NCBI GenBank assembly: GCA_030628225.1
Contig: DAOVRJ010000017.1
Location: forward strand, 1 to 17,012
Direction: 5' to 3'
From: Candidatus Zixiibacteriota bacterium
GTDB taxonomy: Bacteria > SM23-81
Length of the DNA: 17,012 nucleotides
This document shows positions 6,725-15,600 of the stretch, in pieces. The position numbers and the translations under genes are program-made. The notes beneath the pieces were generated by a model. That model saw only the letters and a list, made by a program, of their open reading frames with translations. It searched no databases and was not told where the DNA came from. How positions within the stretch are numbered: position 1 is the first letter of the stretch; each line of letters opens with the position of its first letter.

Positions 6725-7192
6725 TTATTCCTTCTGCCCAAAATCTGCCACCACAGGTTCCACCAGCCGCTGGAAATCGGCATAGTGCAGCCGGATGAGC
6801 TCCGTGTGCGAGCCGGCGTTGAAGGCGATCTCATCATCATCGGGCAGGGGGTTGGCCACGTAGACAGCCATGTCGTAGAGGTTCCCGAAGGGCGGCATGG
6901 CCCCGATCTCGCACTCCGGGAACAGCCGCTGGAACTCATCCTCCGAGGCCAGCTCCACCTTCTTGGCTCCGGTCAGCTTCTTGAGACCCTTGAAGTCGAC
7001 CCGGTAAGAGGCCGGCAGAACGGCCATTGCCATGGTGCCGTCGAGCTTGACCATGACGGTCTTGGCCAGCTCTTTGCCGGGGATATGCGCCGAGGCGGCG
7101 ATCTCCTGGGCGGTGAAGGCCGTCGAGTGCTTGACCATGACATACTTGACCTTGTGGTTGTCGAGGAACTGGGCGACTTTCTTGGCGGGCAT
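6725..7192 (-). CDS. YbaK/EbsC-family aminoacyl-tRNA deacylase
   Basis: A 155-residue cytosolic protein of the YbaK/ProXp/EbsC editing family, which hydrolyses mischarged aminoacyl-tRNAs (for YbaK, Cys-tRNAPro). Family features are the N-terminal VAQFLDNHKVKYVMVKHS, TAQEIAASAHIPGKELAKTV, the strand MAVLPASYRVDF, and the substrate-pocket loop CEIGAMPPFGNLY followed by FNAGSHTELIRLHYADF. Which tRNA it edits cannot be told from sequence alone. An upstream ATG at 7228 extends the frame by 12 codons. I prefer 7192 because AGGAGG lies 5 nt before it and the conserved domain begins there. The stop is TAA, followed at once by heptad element A and then a strong terminator, so it is probably transcribed alone. 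Confidence 0.87.
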   Translation of the reverse strand: MPAKKVAQFLDNHKVKYVMVKHSTAFTAQEIAASAHIPGKELAKTVMVKLDGTMAMAVLPASYRVDFKGLKKLTGAKKVELASEDEFQRLFPECEIGAMPPFGNLYDMAVYVANPLPDDDEIAFNAGSHTELIRLHYADFQRLVEPVVADFGQKE

Positions 7193-7220
7193 GATGGCCT
7201 CCTTTTTGAGTGATAGAAAA

Positions 7221-7260
7221 GGGTTCAAGGGGTCGAGGATTCAAGGATTCGAGGGGTAGG
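7221..7260. repeat. Five exact-register octamers upstream of the YbaK-like gene
   Basis: Read in eights from 7221 the plus strand gives GGGTTCAA and GGGGTCGA, then GGATTCAA and GGATTCGA, then GGGGTAGG. All five share the frame GG-N-N-T and no base is lost between them. They occupy the stretch between the chosen start and a possible promoter. The minus strand shares GAATCCTCGA with the octamer array at 3610-3641. Confidence 0.8.
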
Positions 7261-7324
7261 AGAGGCGTGATGCGTGAGAGGAGTATCTAGCGCTTGACCC
7301 CAAAGCGAGGCAGCCCCGGTATCC

Positions 7325-7355
7325 ATAATGAGCAAGATAAAATGGAAATTGTCAA
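7325..7355 (-). promoter_or_regulatory. Possible promoter for the YbaK-like gene
   Basis: The minus strand has a perfect TTGACA (7350-7355) preceded by an A-rich tract, and CATTAT (7325-7330) 19 bp further on. The -10 match is only 4 of 6 and the spacing is long. The same TTGACAA after an A-tract recurs upstream of the DUF5916 gene, which supports it slightly. Confidence 0.35.
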
Positions 7356-7387
7356 GAGGTTTTTTTAGGGGGATGGCAATTAATAGG

Positions 7388-7603
7388 GGATCGGAGATCG
7401 AATGGGGGATTGGTGGTGGGTTGGATGATCGTTAGTCGGTTCTCGGTTGGCAGGTCGACGGTCGTTACGGCTGTCAGAAGTCGGAGTTCGGTTGTCTTGA
7501 GCCTCTTCCAGCTTCTAGTGTTTTCCCGAGTTTCGAATCTCGAGTCTCGAAAGCCGAGCTTCGAGCTCCTTACCGATCCCCGGTCACCGAACCTCGATCC
7601 CCA
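7388..7603. repeat. Degenerate heptad element B, directly after the DUF5916 gene
   Basis: This is the same design as element A. CG dinucleotides lie 7 bp apart at 7527, 7534, 7541, 7548, 7555 and 7562, then resume at 7574, 7581, 7588 and 7595 after a 12-bp step. The G-rich left half has CG at 7392 and 7399, at 7430, 7437 and 7444, and at 7468, 7482 and 7489 (with CA in register at 7475). Shared words with element A include CTCGGTTGGC, CGTTACGG and the 17-mer CGAATCTCGAGTCTCGA. The left half is G-rich, the right half C-rich, with a spacer near 7500-7520. The rest of the 7229-7604 gap holds the octamers and the possible promoter. Confidence 0.85.
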
Positions 7604-7604
7604 T

Positions 7605-9779
7605 CTATATTCCCATAAAAAGACTGATCTTCATCAGTGCCCTCTGGGTCGTCTCGCGCTGGTGATTGAGATCATCCCATCCTTCATCGTGATTGAAGGC
7701 GAGGTACAGGGTGTTCCTTCGGGTGAGCTCCCAGGCCAACAGGAGGTTGATATCCTTGAGCAGATCCCAACCAGAGGTGTCGTTTGTTTGCAGAAAGGTC
7801 CTCAGGTAGATATCTTGGGTCACATCGAGACGGGTCTTGAGGATGCTAACCCATTGGTCGGGCCAGCCGATCTGGTTCTGATGGCCGGCGAAGGCCACCT
7901 TGTTGGTGAACAGATCGAGGGAGAGACGTCCGAAAAGCTTACATCGCAGCCAGGCCTCCATGATGTCCGTTGTGGCCCCGAAAGTCCGGCCTCTTTTTAT
8001 GCGCAACCCCGCGTTCTCGAAACTGGCGTAATTATAGATCAGCGAGACATAGGCCTGCCAGTTGTCATAGGTCTCATCTGCCACCCTCTCCCGTGACCAC
8101 TGCCCGTCGAAGCCGTTGGCGAACCAGCAGCCCAGAAATTTATAGAAAATGCTGATGTTCTCTCGAAAATACTGGAAGTTCAGCTTGCCACTGTCCTTTT
8201 CTTCATAGGAGCCGAAGAAGGAGTTGAAATGCGCATCGTGAAGGTGCAGAGACGGCGTGGGCCTCATATAAGTGATGACGCCGTGGAAGCCCCTGACGTC
8301 GTTGCGGCCGCCAAAGTAGCCGGTGTTCAGATGAAAATCCGGATCCCGATCGACGTAGGTCAAATAGCCCTCGAAATGTTGACTGTTGTGGCTTAGGTCC
8401 ACTCTCTTTTCCCAACCTTGTGTCTTCTCTAAGTTGAGAATCTCGTCTTTCTCCACCGAAAGGCTGGCCTGTGTGTTCAGGATGAAGCCCAGGGGCAAAG
8501 TCAATCCGGCATCCAGACCGGCTGCCCGGCTGTAACCCGTCCCATTGGCCCAGTTCACTCCCGTGAGGCCGAGGAAGGAGGAGCCCAGGATGTTCCCCTT
8601 CAGCCGGGCAGCCAAGAAATTGGCCTCTTGGTCTCGAAAGGATTCAGGGTCGCCCTCTTCCCCGGGGGTTTGCGCGTCCACGATGGCCAGGTTGAACCGG
8701 TGAACTTTTCCGGTCAGCTTCCCCCCGGCAGTGATCTCGCCGATGCGGCGGGAATAGAACAGGGTGGTGGCCGTGCCGAACAGCTCGCACCCCTCCAGAA
8801 AGAAGGGCCGCTTTTCGGGCAGGCGGAGCTCCTCGGTGGACAGGTTGATCTGGTCCGGGTCGGCCTCGATCTGGGCGAAATCCGGGTTGAGGGTCAGATT
8901 TGCGCAGAATGTGGAGGTGAGATTGTACTTCAGATCAAGCCCTGCGTCGCCGGTGAGCTTCTCATCGGGATTCTGGCTCCTTCGCAGGCTGGTGAAGGGC
9001 ATGACCTCCAGGGCCCGCCCCTTTTTCAGATCCCGCAATCCCACCAGATGGCCATAATCGGACACCCGGAAGAAGTGCTTTGCCAGCTGCCAGAGATGAT
9101 CTTGCCCTGTCCGTCTGTGCATGCGCATGAAGTTGATGCCCCAGATCTGCTCCTTTCGGGCATCGAAAGGCAGATTGAAGAAAGGAATGGCCAGCTCGGC
9201 ACACCAACCCCATGATGTGATCCTCGTTTTCACATGCCAGTCGCCGTCCCAGATAGTCTCCGCGGTGGCGCCATTGCCCGTGCAGCGGCCGTCCGTCTGG
9301 GTGCCCAGGGGATTGGTCAGAAAAAATGTGCAGGACTGGTGGTCGTGGAAGGAGTCGATGAAGATCTCGATGGCGTCGTCGTTCCACAGCTCGTCGTCCC
9401 GCTGGGTCATGTTGGCCTCGATCCGCCCTGGCTGGCTGTCGTAACAGCGGATGCCCAGGTACAGATTCTCAGCATCGTACAGGACGATCACGACCGTCGA
9501 TTCCGAGGGCTGAGCCCCATAGTTGGGCTTGCTCTGCAGAAAAGAGGTGGTCGTCTCACCCCGCTGCCAGGCGGGCTCATCCAGGAAACCGTCGATGTCG
9601 ATCTCGGAGGAGGTGCGAACGGCTCGAATTTCCTTCATGCCACCGCCCTCCACAGGCGACAGCGGACTTTGTTCGCTCTCGGAATGTCCTACCCCGGCCC
9701 AGAGAGGGATTGTCAGCAGGGCGAATATGGCGACGATCAGCGAATGGAATCGTCTCTTGGAGAGGGTCTTCGATGCCAT
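7605..9779 (-). CDS. CBM9-like/DUF5916 outer-membrane beta-barrel protein
   Basis: A 724-residue exported protein. A signal peptide (basic MASKTLSKRR, then the core LIVAIFALLTIPLW) is followed by a carbohydrate-binding family 9-like domain at about 48-225 (IDGFLDEPAWQRGE, LYLGIRCYDSQPGRI, DDAIEIFIDSFHD, WCAELAIPFFNL). A DUF5916 region follows: NLTLNPDFAQIEADPDQINL and RLPEKRPFFLEGCELF (about 295-335) are its signature. The remainder alternates polar and aromatic residues as in an outer-membrane beta-barrel. Such proteins are common in FCB and Gemmatimonadota genomes; a role in glycan binding or uptake is inferred from the CBM9 fold, not shown. The ribosome-binding site is weak (AGAGAG upstream of the ATG). 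The stop is TAG, directly followed by heptad element B. Confidence 0.88.
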   Translation of the reverse strand: MASKTLSKRRFHSLIVAIFALLTIPLWAGVGHSESEQSPLSPVEGGGMKEIRAVRTSSEIDIDGFLDEPAWQRGETTTSFLQSKPNYGAQPSESTVVIVLYDAENLYLGIRCYDSQPGRIEANMTQRDDELWNDDAIEIFIDSFHDHQSCTFFLTNPLGTQTDGRCTGNGATAETIWDGDWHVKTRITSWGWCAELAIPFFNLPFDARKEQIWGINFMRMHRRTGQDHLWQLAKHFFRVSDYGHLVGLRDLKKGRALEVMPFTSLRRSQNPDEKLTGDAGLDLKYNLTSTFCANLTLNPDFAQIEADPDQINLSTEELRLPEKRPFFLEGCELFGTATTLFYSRRIGEITAGGKLTGKVHRFNLAIVDAQTPGEEGDPESFRDQEANFLAARLKGNILGSSFLGLTGVNWANGTGYSRAAGLDAGLTLPLGFILNTQASLSVEKDEILNLEKTQGWEKRVDLSHNSQHFEGYLTYVDRDPDFHLNTGYFGGRNDVRGFHGVITYMRPTPSLHLHDAHFNSFFGSYEEKDSGKLNFQYFRENISIFYKFLGCWFANGFDGQWSRERVADETYDNWQAYVSLIYNYASFENAGLRIKRGRTFGATTDIMEAWLRCKLFGRLSLDLFTNKVAFAGHQNQIGWPDQWVSILKTRLDVTQDIYLRTFLQTNDTSGWDLLKDINLLLAWELTRRNTLYLAFNHDEGWDDLNHQRETTQRALMKISLFMGI

Positions 9780-10162
9780 CGTGTACTCTCTGAGCAGGTT
9801 GACTAAAAATACTTGGCCATCAAAAGCTGAAACGACCTTCGAATTGTCCTCTATCTTGCTATCTCAACGGATTTTTGTCAAGGATTTTTTTTCGTTTCGC
9901 CGAGTTTTGTGGGGAAGAAGGAAGGGGATAGAGGTGGGGTGACCTTCGGAAGGGTTCATCAAGATCAGGATTGTCAAGCGTGATGTCAGGTAATTTCTAC
10001 TGATAGCTATTTGGCGCTGGGTACGGCGATCAGGCGCTACTGTATAATGAATCGAAAATCGAGGCTGGTTTATGGGTGAGGAAGCTGGTTTAGATGCTGG
10101 AAGCTAGGGATGTCAAGTTACATATTCTCATGGGTCGCGTGCGAATCGGTGACATCGCTATG
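9780..10162. other. Intergenic region upstream of the DUF5916 gene and downstream of pbpC
   Basis: About 383 bp with no supported gene. It holds the likely promoter of the DUF5916 gene (9852-9881). It also holds an imperfect direct repeat, GAGGCTGGTTTA (10061-10072) and GAAGCTGGTTTA (10081-10092), 20 bp apart, with a third partial copy (GATGCTGGAAGCTAG) from 10093. I see no convincing terminator after pbpC. Confidence 0.6.
9852..9881 (-). promoter_or_regulatory. Likely promoter of the DUF5916 gene
   Basis: The minus strand has a perfect TTGACA (9876-9881) preceded by an eight-base A-tract (like an UP element) and followed at 18 bp by AAGATA (9852-9857), a weak -10. It lies about 75 bp before the start codon. 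Confidence 0.45.
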
Positions 10163-12508
10163 TTATTTCACGCGAAATTGAACACGACTCGAGCGCTTTT
10201 CATCTTCCTCGGAGACCACGCTCAATATAAAATCGCCAGGCACGATCTGCCAAAGAAAACTATGATCTTGATGGGTGGTCTGGATTGGTTTCTCGTTGAG
10301 AAACCATGTAATCCGTTGATCCTTCCTTGAGCAATTGAGCTTAAAATTAATAGACTGAAACTCAGAGGCAAGATTGGGTAGTCGGTGATAGACTGCTCCG
10401 TTTTTCGGATTAGCGATCTGAAATTTGTTTTCTTCAACATAATCCGCCAGCTGTGTTTCTATTCCAAGTTCCTCTGCCCAAATTCGATACTTGGCCGGAA
10501 CCACGGTCGCTGTTTCATCTCCTCTCTGGATATGCATGTCACAGCTGCTGATCTCATAGGCAGCTACGTCCCTTGCAGGAATCAACTCTTCAATGCTGGT
10601 CGAGCAATATGTATTACACTTTTTTCCAGAGAGCGGACAAATACGGACTTTAACAAGCCCATCCGGTTGAGGGAACTTCTCCGGCCATCTCTTGTCATGA
10701 TAGAGCATGAGCATGATATCGGCGAACATCGGGCCGGCACCCGACACTCCAGAAACCTTTAGCATGGGCGTATGATCAAAATTCCCTACCCAGATACCCA
10801 AGGTATAGTCTCTGGTGAAACCAACTGTCCAGTTATCACAGAAGCGAAAGGAAGTGCCTGTTTTCACACAGCAGGGAAATGGCAGATTGAGGACAGAATT
10901 GAACCCAAATTCGGCCGTGCGGGCATGAGCATCGCCGAGAATATCGGCGATTAGATAATTAAATTGTGGGGTAGAGATCCCCCTTTTCCCTTCGGCGATT
11001 TCCTGCTCTATACCATTTATCTCCATGATCTCCTTTATTGGGTAAAAAGCTCCCATTCTGGCCAGACACATGTATGCCCGGCTCAATTCATAGAGGGTCA
11101 CTTCACCCCCTCCCAGGGCCAAGCCAATACCATAATGCTCCGCTTCTTTGTCCAAGGAGGTAAAACCATACTCGTGCAATCGATGCAGGAATCCATCGAC
11201 GCCGATTTTCGCCAGAGTCCTCACAGCGGGGATATTTAAGGAGTTCGCCAAGGCCTCCCGCAGCCTTATTGGACCGTGAAAGTCCTCCGAGTAATTCCTC
11301 GGGCTGTAAACTCCTCTGGGCATCCTATAATGGGTGGGGATGTCAGAGATCAATGTGGCAGGGCTAAATCCCTCTTCCATTGCCAAGAGGTAGAGAAATG
11401 GTTTTAGTGCCGAACCTGGCTGTCTCAGGGCCCTGACACCGTTGAAATTACCATCGGTCTCTTCATCGAAGTAGTCTGCAGAACCAAGATAAGCCAGAAC
11501 TTCGCCCGTGTCATTCTCCAGAAGAAGAACAGCCGCGTTGGTTACGTGATACTTGTTCAGCCGAGAGAGAACTTTGTTGATCTGCTCAGAAACCATTTTC
11601 TGCAATTCGACATCGATGGTTGTCTTGACAATTTGGGCGTCCTTGGGCAGGGTGTGCATCAGATGAAAGACGAAATGAGGAGCCAAGAAGGAAGAGCTTT
11701 GCGGTTTAAGCAAGATATCCTCCTTTAAGACTCCCTCGATGCGCTCTCGGGGAATCGATCCTTGCATAACCATCCGTTCCAGGACGATCCTCTGGCGCTT
11801 TTTGATCTTTTTCGAATGGTGATACGGATTGAACCTTTTTGGGGAGTTGGGGATAGAGGCCAAAAAAGTGGCCTGGGTCAGTGTCAGATCTGATGAGGGT
11901 ATCCCAAAGTAAGTCCCGGCTGCACTCTCGATTCCATACAGATTGCCTCCCATGGGAAGTCGATTGATATATTCCTCGAGGATCGCTTCTTTCTCCATTC
12001 CCGCCTCCATCCGGTAGGCGAAGAAGGCCTCCTTGACTTTGTTCAGCAGAGTTCTTTGCCTGGGATGAATCAGCCGTGCCAACTGGAGCGTGATGGTGGA
12101 AGCACCAGATACGACCTGTTTCGATTTGAAATTTTTGTAAAGGGCTCTGAGTACAGCCAGGTAGTCCACTCCGCCATGTCGATAGAAATTTTTATCTTCT
12201 GTGGCGATGATGGCATCGAGAAAATAGGGTGAAACTTGTTCGATGCTTATATGAACAGATCGTGTCGAGCTTTCCGAAAGCACTTCCTGAAGCAGATGGC
12301 CATGCCGGTCGTAGAATGTCACCGAATGAAATCGTTGGCGTGCCACATCTGAAGTTCTGATCGGGAAAAAATAGGGGGTGTAGCGGAAACAGAATGCAAG
12401 AGCGGGAATGCAGAGGAAAATAGATAGCAAAACCCTTTTCAAGTTTGGATCTCTCTTCTTGATGGGTGATTGCCTCATCGATCTTTCCATAGGGACTTTC
12501 AACACCAT
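10163..12508 (-). CDS. pbpC: Penicillin-binding protein 1C (GT51 glycosyltransferase and transpeptidase)
   Basis: A 781-residue inner-membrane protein facing the periplasm that polymerises, and probably cross-links, peptidoglycan. One membrane anchor lies at about 24-45. The GT51 domain has ATEDKNFYRHGGVD (Glu104) and SGASTITLQLARL. The transpeptidase has all three motifs: Ser366-A-L-Lys369 in QPGSALKPF, Ser423-L-Asn425, and Lys549-Thr-Gly in VKTGTSFRFCDNW. A Cys-rich stretch (ICPLSGKKCNTYC) and a C-terminal beta domain after about residue 695 are typical of PBP1C and separate it from PBP1A/1B. The first ATG has no ribosome-binding site. Met11 (12478) follows GGAAAG at 4 nt and is an equally good start. 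An alpha-2-macroglobulin gene lies 122 bp upstream on the same strand, as in E. coli yfhM-pbpC. Confidence 0.95.
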   Translation of the reverse strand: MVLKVPMERSMRQSPIKKRDPNLKRVLLSIFLCIPALAFCFRYTPYFFPIRTSDVARQRFHSVTFYDRHGHLLQEVLSESSTRSVHISIEQVSPYFLDAIIATEDKNFYRHGGVDYLAVLRALYKNFKSKQVVSGASTITLQLARLIHPRQRTLLNKVKEAFFAYRMEAGMEKEAILEEYINRLPMGGNLYGIESAAGTYFGIPSSDLTLTQATFLASIPNSPKRFNPYHHSKKIKKRQRIVLERMVMQGSIPRERIEGVLKEDILLKPQSSSFLAPHFVFHLMHTLPKDAQIVKTTIDVELQKMVSEQINKVLSRLNKYHVTNAAVLLLENDTGEVLAYLGSADYFDEETDGNFNGVRALRQPGSALKPFLYLLAMEEGFSPATLISDIPTHYRMPRGVYSPRNYSEDFHGPIRLREALANSLNIPAVRTLAKIGVDGFLHRLHEYGFTSLDKEAEHYGIGLALGGGEVTLYELSRAYMCLARMGAFYPIKEIMEINGIEQEIAEGKRGISTPQFNYLIADILGDAHARTAEFGFNSVLNLPFPCCVKTGTSFRFCDNWTVGFTRDYTLGIWVGNFDHTPMLKVSGVSGAGPMFADIMLMLYHDKRWPEKFPQPDGLVKVRICPLSGKKCNTYCSTSIEELIPARDVAAYEISSCDMHIQRGDETATVVPAKYRIWAEELGIETQLADYVEENKFQIANPKNGAVYHRLPNLASEFQSINFKLNCSRKDQRITWFLNEKPIQTTHQDHSFLWQIVPGDFILSVVSEEDEKRSSRVQFRVK

Positions 12509-12630
12509 TGGGTTTTCTTTTCGGGCGATAACGCATCATTTTTGACGCAGATGCCGGCATGTGCAGTCATGTTAGCTACCGAGGGGATGTCTATACGGTG
12601 CATGATGCAGAGAGGGCATAACCCCTGTTT

Positions 12631-15600
12631 TTATTCTGTAATGTTCACAAACCCCTCCGCACTGGTCCCGAACTGCTCCGGCTCATACATCAGGAAGATC
12701 TTCGCGCCCGGCCAGAGAAAGGTACCAGAGGTCGTCGCCCGCAGCATGTATCGATATTGGTAGATGTCCGGTCGCACAGCGTCAGCAAAAAGGGCGACGC
12801 GGTCATCCCGCAGTTCCGTGTGATTGATGGGATGTCCCCCATAGCCGTATGATATATCGTGGCCACGAGTTGCTCTTTCCTGTGATGGCGCTTCATATCT
12901 TGTGGAAGTCGTCTTCAGCGAGGCGTCGATGGCCTCCAATCCCGCGGGTATGGGATCGTCGATGACCAGATGATACCCGGTCTGCGGCACAGAGAACTCC
13001 AGTTCGACCTCTAAGACATCGCCAGATCGGATCTCAACTGCTCTTGGCGGCTCATCTTCGTATCTTACGATCTCCTTGCCCGTTTCGGTGTTCCGGACCG
13101 TTCGTTTGATGGAGAATCCCTGATGACGAGCGACCTGAGGTCCTTTCAGTCGGTATGCATAGGAGAGGATGTAATAGAGAAACCCCGGGCCATCTTTGGA
13201 TATTTCGATATCATGCAACCCCTGCGTCAAATCCGACATAGGGATGAATTTCTCACGTGGTATATATTCATAGCCTTTGAACATATGTTTTAAGACCTCA
13301 TCCCCGGCAATGAGGATCTTGGCCACATAGTCGGGCGGTTCAGCTTCTCTCTTCAATGAGATTTCCACCAGTCCGTCGATGGCCTTGGCGTTCTCGTATG
13401 TATTTCTCCAGCGACCGTTCTTTCTGGCATTCAGAATATACCGTGCGAATTTGGCGATGTATTGGCTTTCCGGTTCCATCTCCAGGAACAGTTTAATGGC
13501 TTCGGCTGTGGTGATGGTGGGGGAATACATAAAGCGCCAGGAGAGTGGGAGCTCTCTGGGGCTTTCGAAATGGGCGGTCTGGGCAGTGACGAACATCCCG
13601 TTCTTTATTTCTTCCAGCAATATAGACGCCTCCTTTTTCCAAGATGGCGATTGGAAAAGAAGATAAGCCAAACTGATCTGGGCGCCGTAGCTCAAATCAT
13701 TTCTTCGGTTGAAATACTCTTCGAAATAGGTCTCATCCTTTCTCCCCAAATAGTGGAGCCCCATCAGGATATTAATTCTGTATTCCGCCAGCGCTGGCCA
13801 GCTACGGAAAGAATAGCAGGGTTTCCTCATTGTCTCGTCCAGAAAACCGGTCAATCTCTCGACAACATCATCCGAGATTTCGTAACCCAGCTGGTGGCAT
13901 CGCTTAAAAAGATACGCTACGTAAGGTGAGAGATAGCAATCGGGCTCGTCGCTGGTCGGCCAGAATTTGAATCCTCCATCGCTGTGCTGCATCAAGAGAA
14001 CTTTTCTGATGTTAGCCTCGATGACTCGATCAACGGGTTTGACCGCCTGTAAAGCGAAACCATATTTTTCCGAGAGATATTTCAACTGGATGAGAGCCAA
14101 CAGACGACTCAGAGTTTGCTCTAAACAGCCGTACGGGTAGTTCACCAAGTAATTGGCTCCTTCACCAATATTCGTCAATGCCGTGCTGGAAAGGAGGATG
14201 TTCAAACCCCCTGTATCCATTCTGATGGAATCATCGATCTTGATCTTCTGCAGAAAGGCAGCCTTCGTTTCTCCAACGGCGACCACCGTCTCCGTGGCCA
14301 CAAGGTCCTGAATTTCCAGCGAGATTTGCAAGGCATCCGCTTCTGAAATGTTTGTTCCCTCGTATGTGCCATTGAAGTAGGCAGTGAATTTGAGCACGGA
14401 CTCTCCAATCCCTTTGGCCTTGAAGGCAAAGAGAACCGCCTTGGATTCGCCGGGCTCGATATGCACCCCTGGTCGTTCCGCCAGGTCGTCCTCTGAGACG
14501 ATGGACTGACCTGATATCTCCGGTTTCACAGCCACTACTCCATCGGCTTCTGTCAGATTTGTCACCGCCACGCCGGATAGAAATCGATCGCCGATTCTGG
14601 CAAACCTGGGAAGAACAGCTCTTAGTATGAATGGCTGGGTGACCACTATCTTCTCGTCACCGTATCCAAACAGATGCTCCTCACCCACGGCCACCACCAT
14701 GATCCTCCAGGTGGTCAAATTATCGGGCATTTTGAGATGAAAACTCGCCTGTCCGGTCTCATCGGTGACCAGGCTGGGATTGTAATAGGCCAATTTCACA
14801 AATTCCTTTCGTACCCGAGGACCAATAGCTCCTTCCATCAATCCACCACCATAACCTGTTCCTTTTTGGAGCAACGCTTGCTCGGCGATGACAAAAGGTC
14901 GGTTGTCATTGATACGAGCGGAGAGCCCTCGGTGCTGATAAACCACTTTCACCAGATCCGGCGGTGTATATCCAGTGAGGGACAGGACCGCTTCGTCGAC
15001 AACCATCACGGTCAATTCGCTGCGATGCCCCTGTTGATCTGTACGCTTGACCTGGATGTCCACGCGCAACTCTTCCCCTGGTTTTGTCTTTTCTTGAGCT
15101 GGTTGTACTACGACATCGAGATACCTATCCGAAAGGGAGACCCGGAATCCGGCTACCCCGATTCTTTCCATGTGCTTTCCCACCTCTTCCTGCACAGGCA
15201 CGATGGGGTCTCCCAGCCGGCAAAGGGCCGCTCCCACGTATGCATTAGGCAGCATTTCCTCGGTAACCTGGAAAGTATAAGTATATCCGCCGCCTTTGGT
15301 CTTCTCCGTATCCTGCAAGAAGATTTTCTCTCGGGATACGGTTAGGAAAAGTTCAGCTTCCGGAAAGGGGGATTGGATAAAGACAGTGGCCTCATCGCCC
15401 ACCCCATATTCCTCTTTATCCAGGATAATTTCCAGTTTATCGTCTCCCTTCTCCTCCCAGGGGACGTAATCCTCACCGGCCACCCAGAGAGGTCTCGCTG
15501 CCGCCGTGCCGCTATCGGGTTTATTCTTCAGCTGGGCCAGAATCATATAAGAACCAGCCTCTTGAGGAGAAAAGGCCACCTTGACGGGTTCCGCACCGCT

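Noticed and set aside
12391-12450. LAFC in the N-terminal membrane segment of PBP1C as a lipobox
   Set aside because: The Cys follows a membrane anchor typical of class A PBPs, and the preceding N-terminus is too long for a lipoprotein signal. PBP1C proteins are not lipoproteins.
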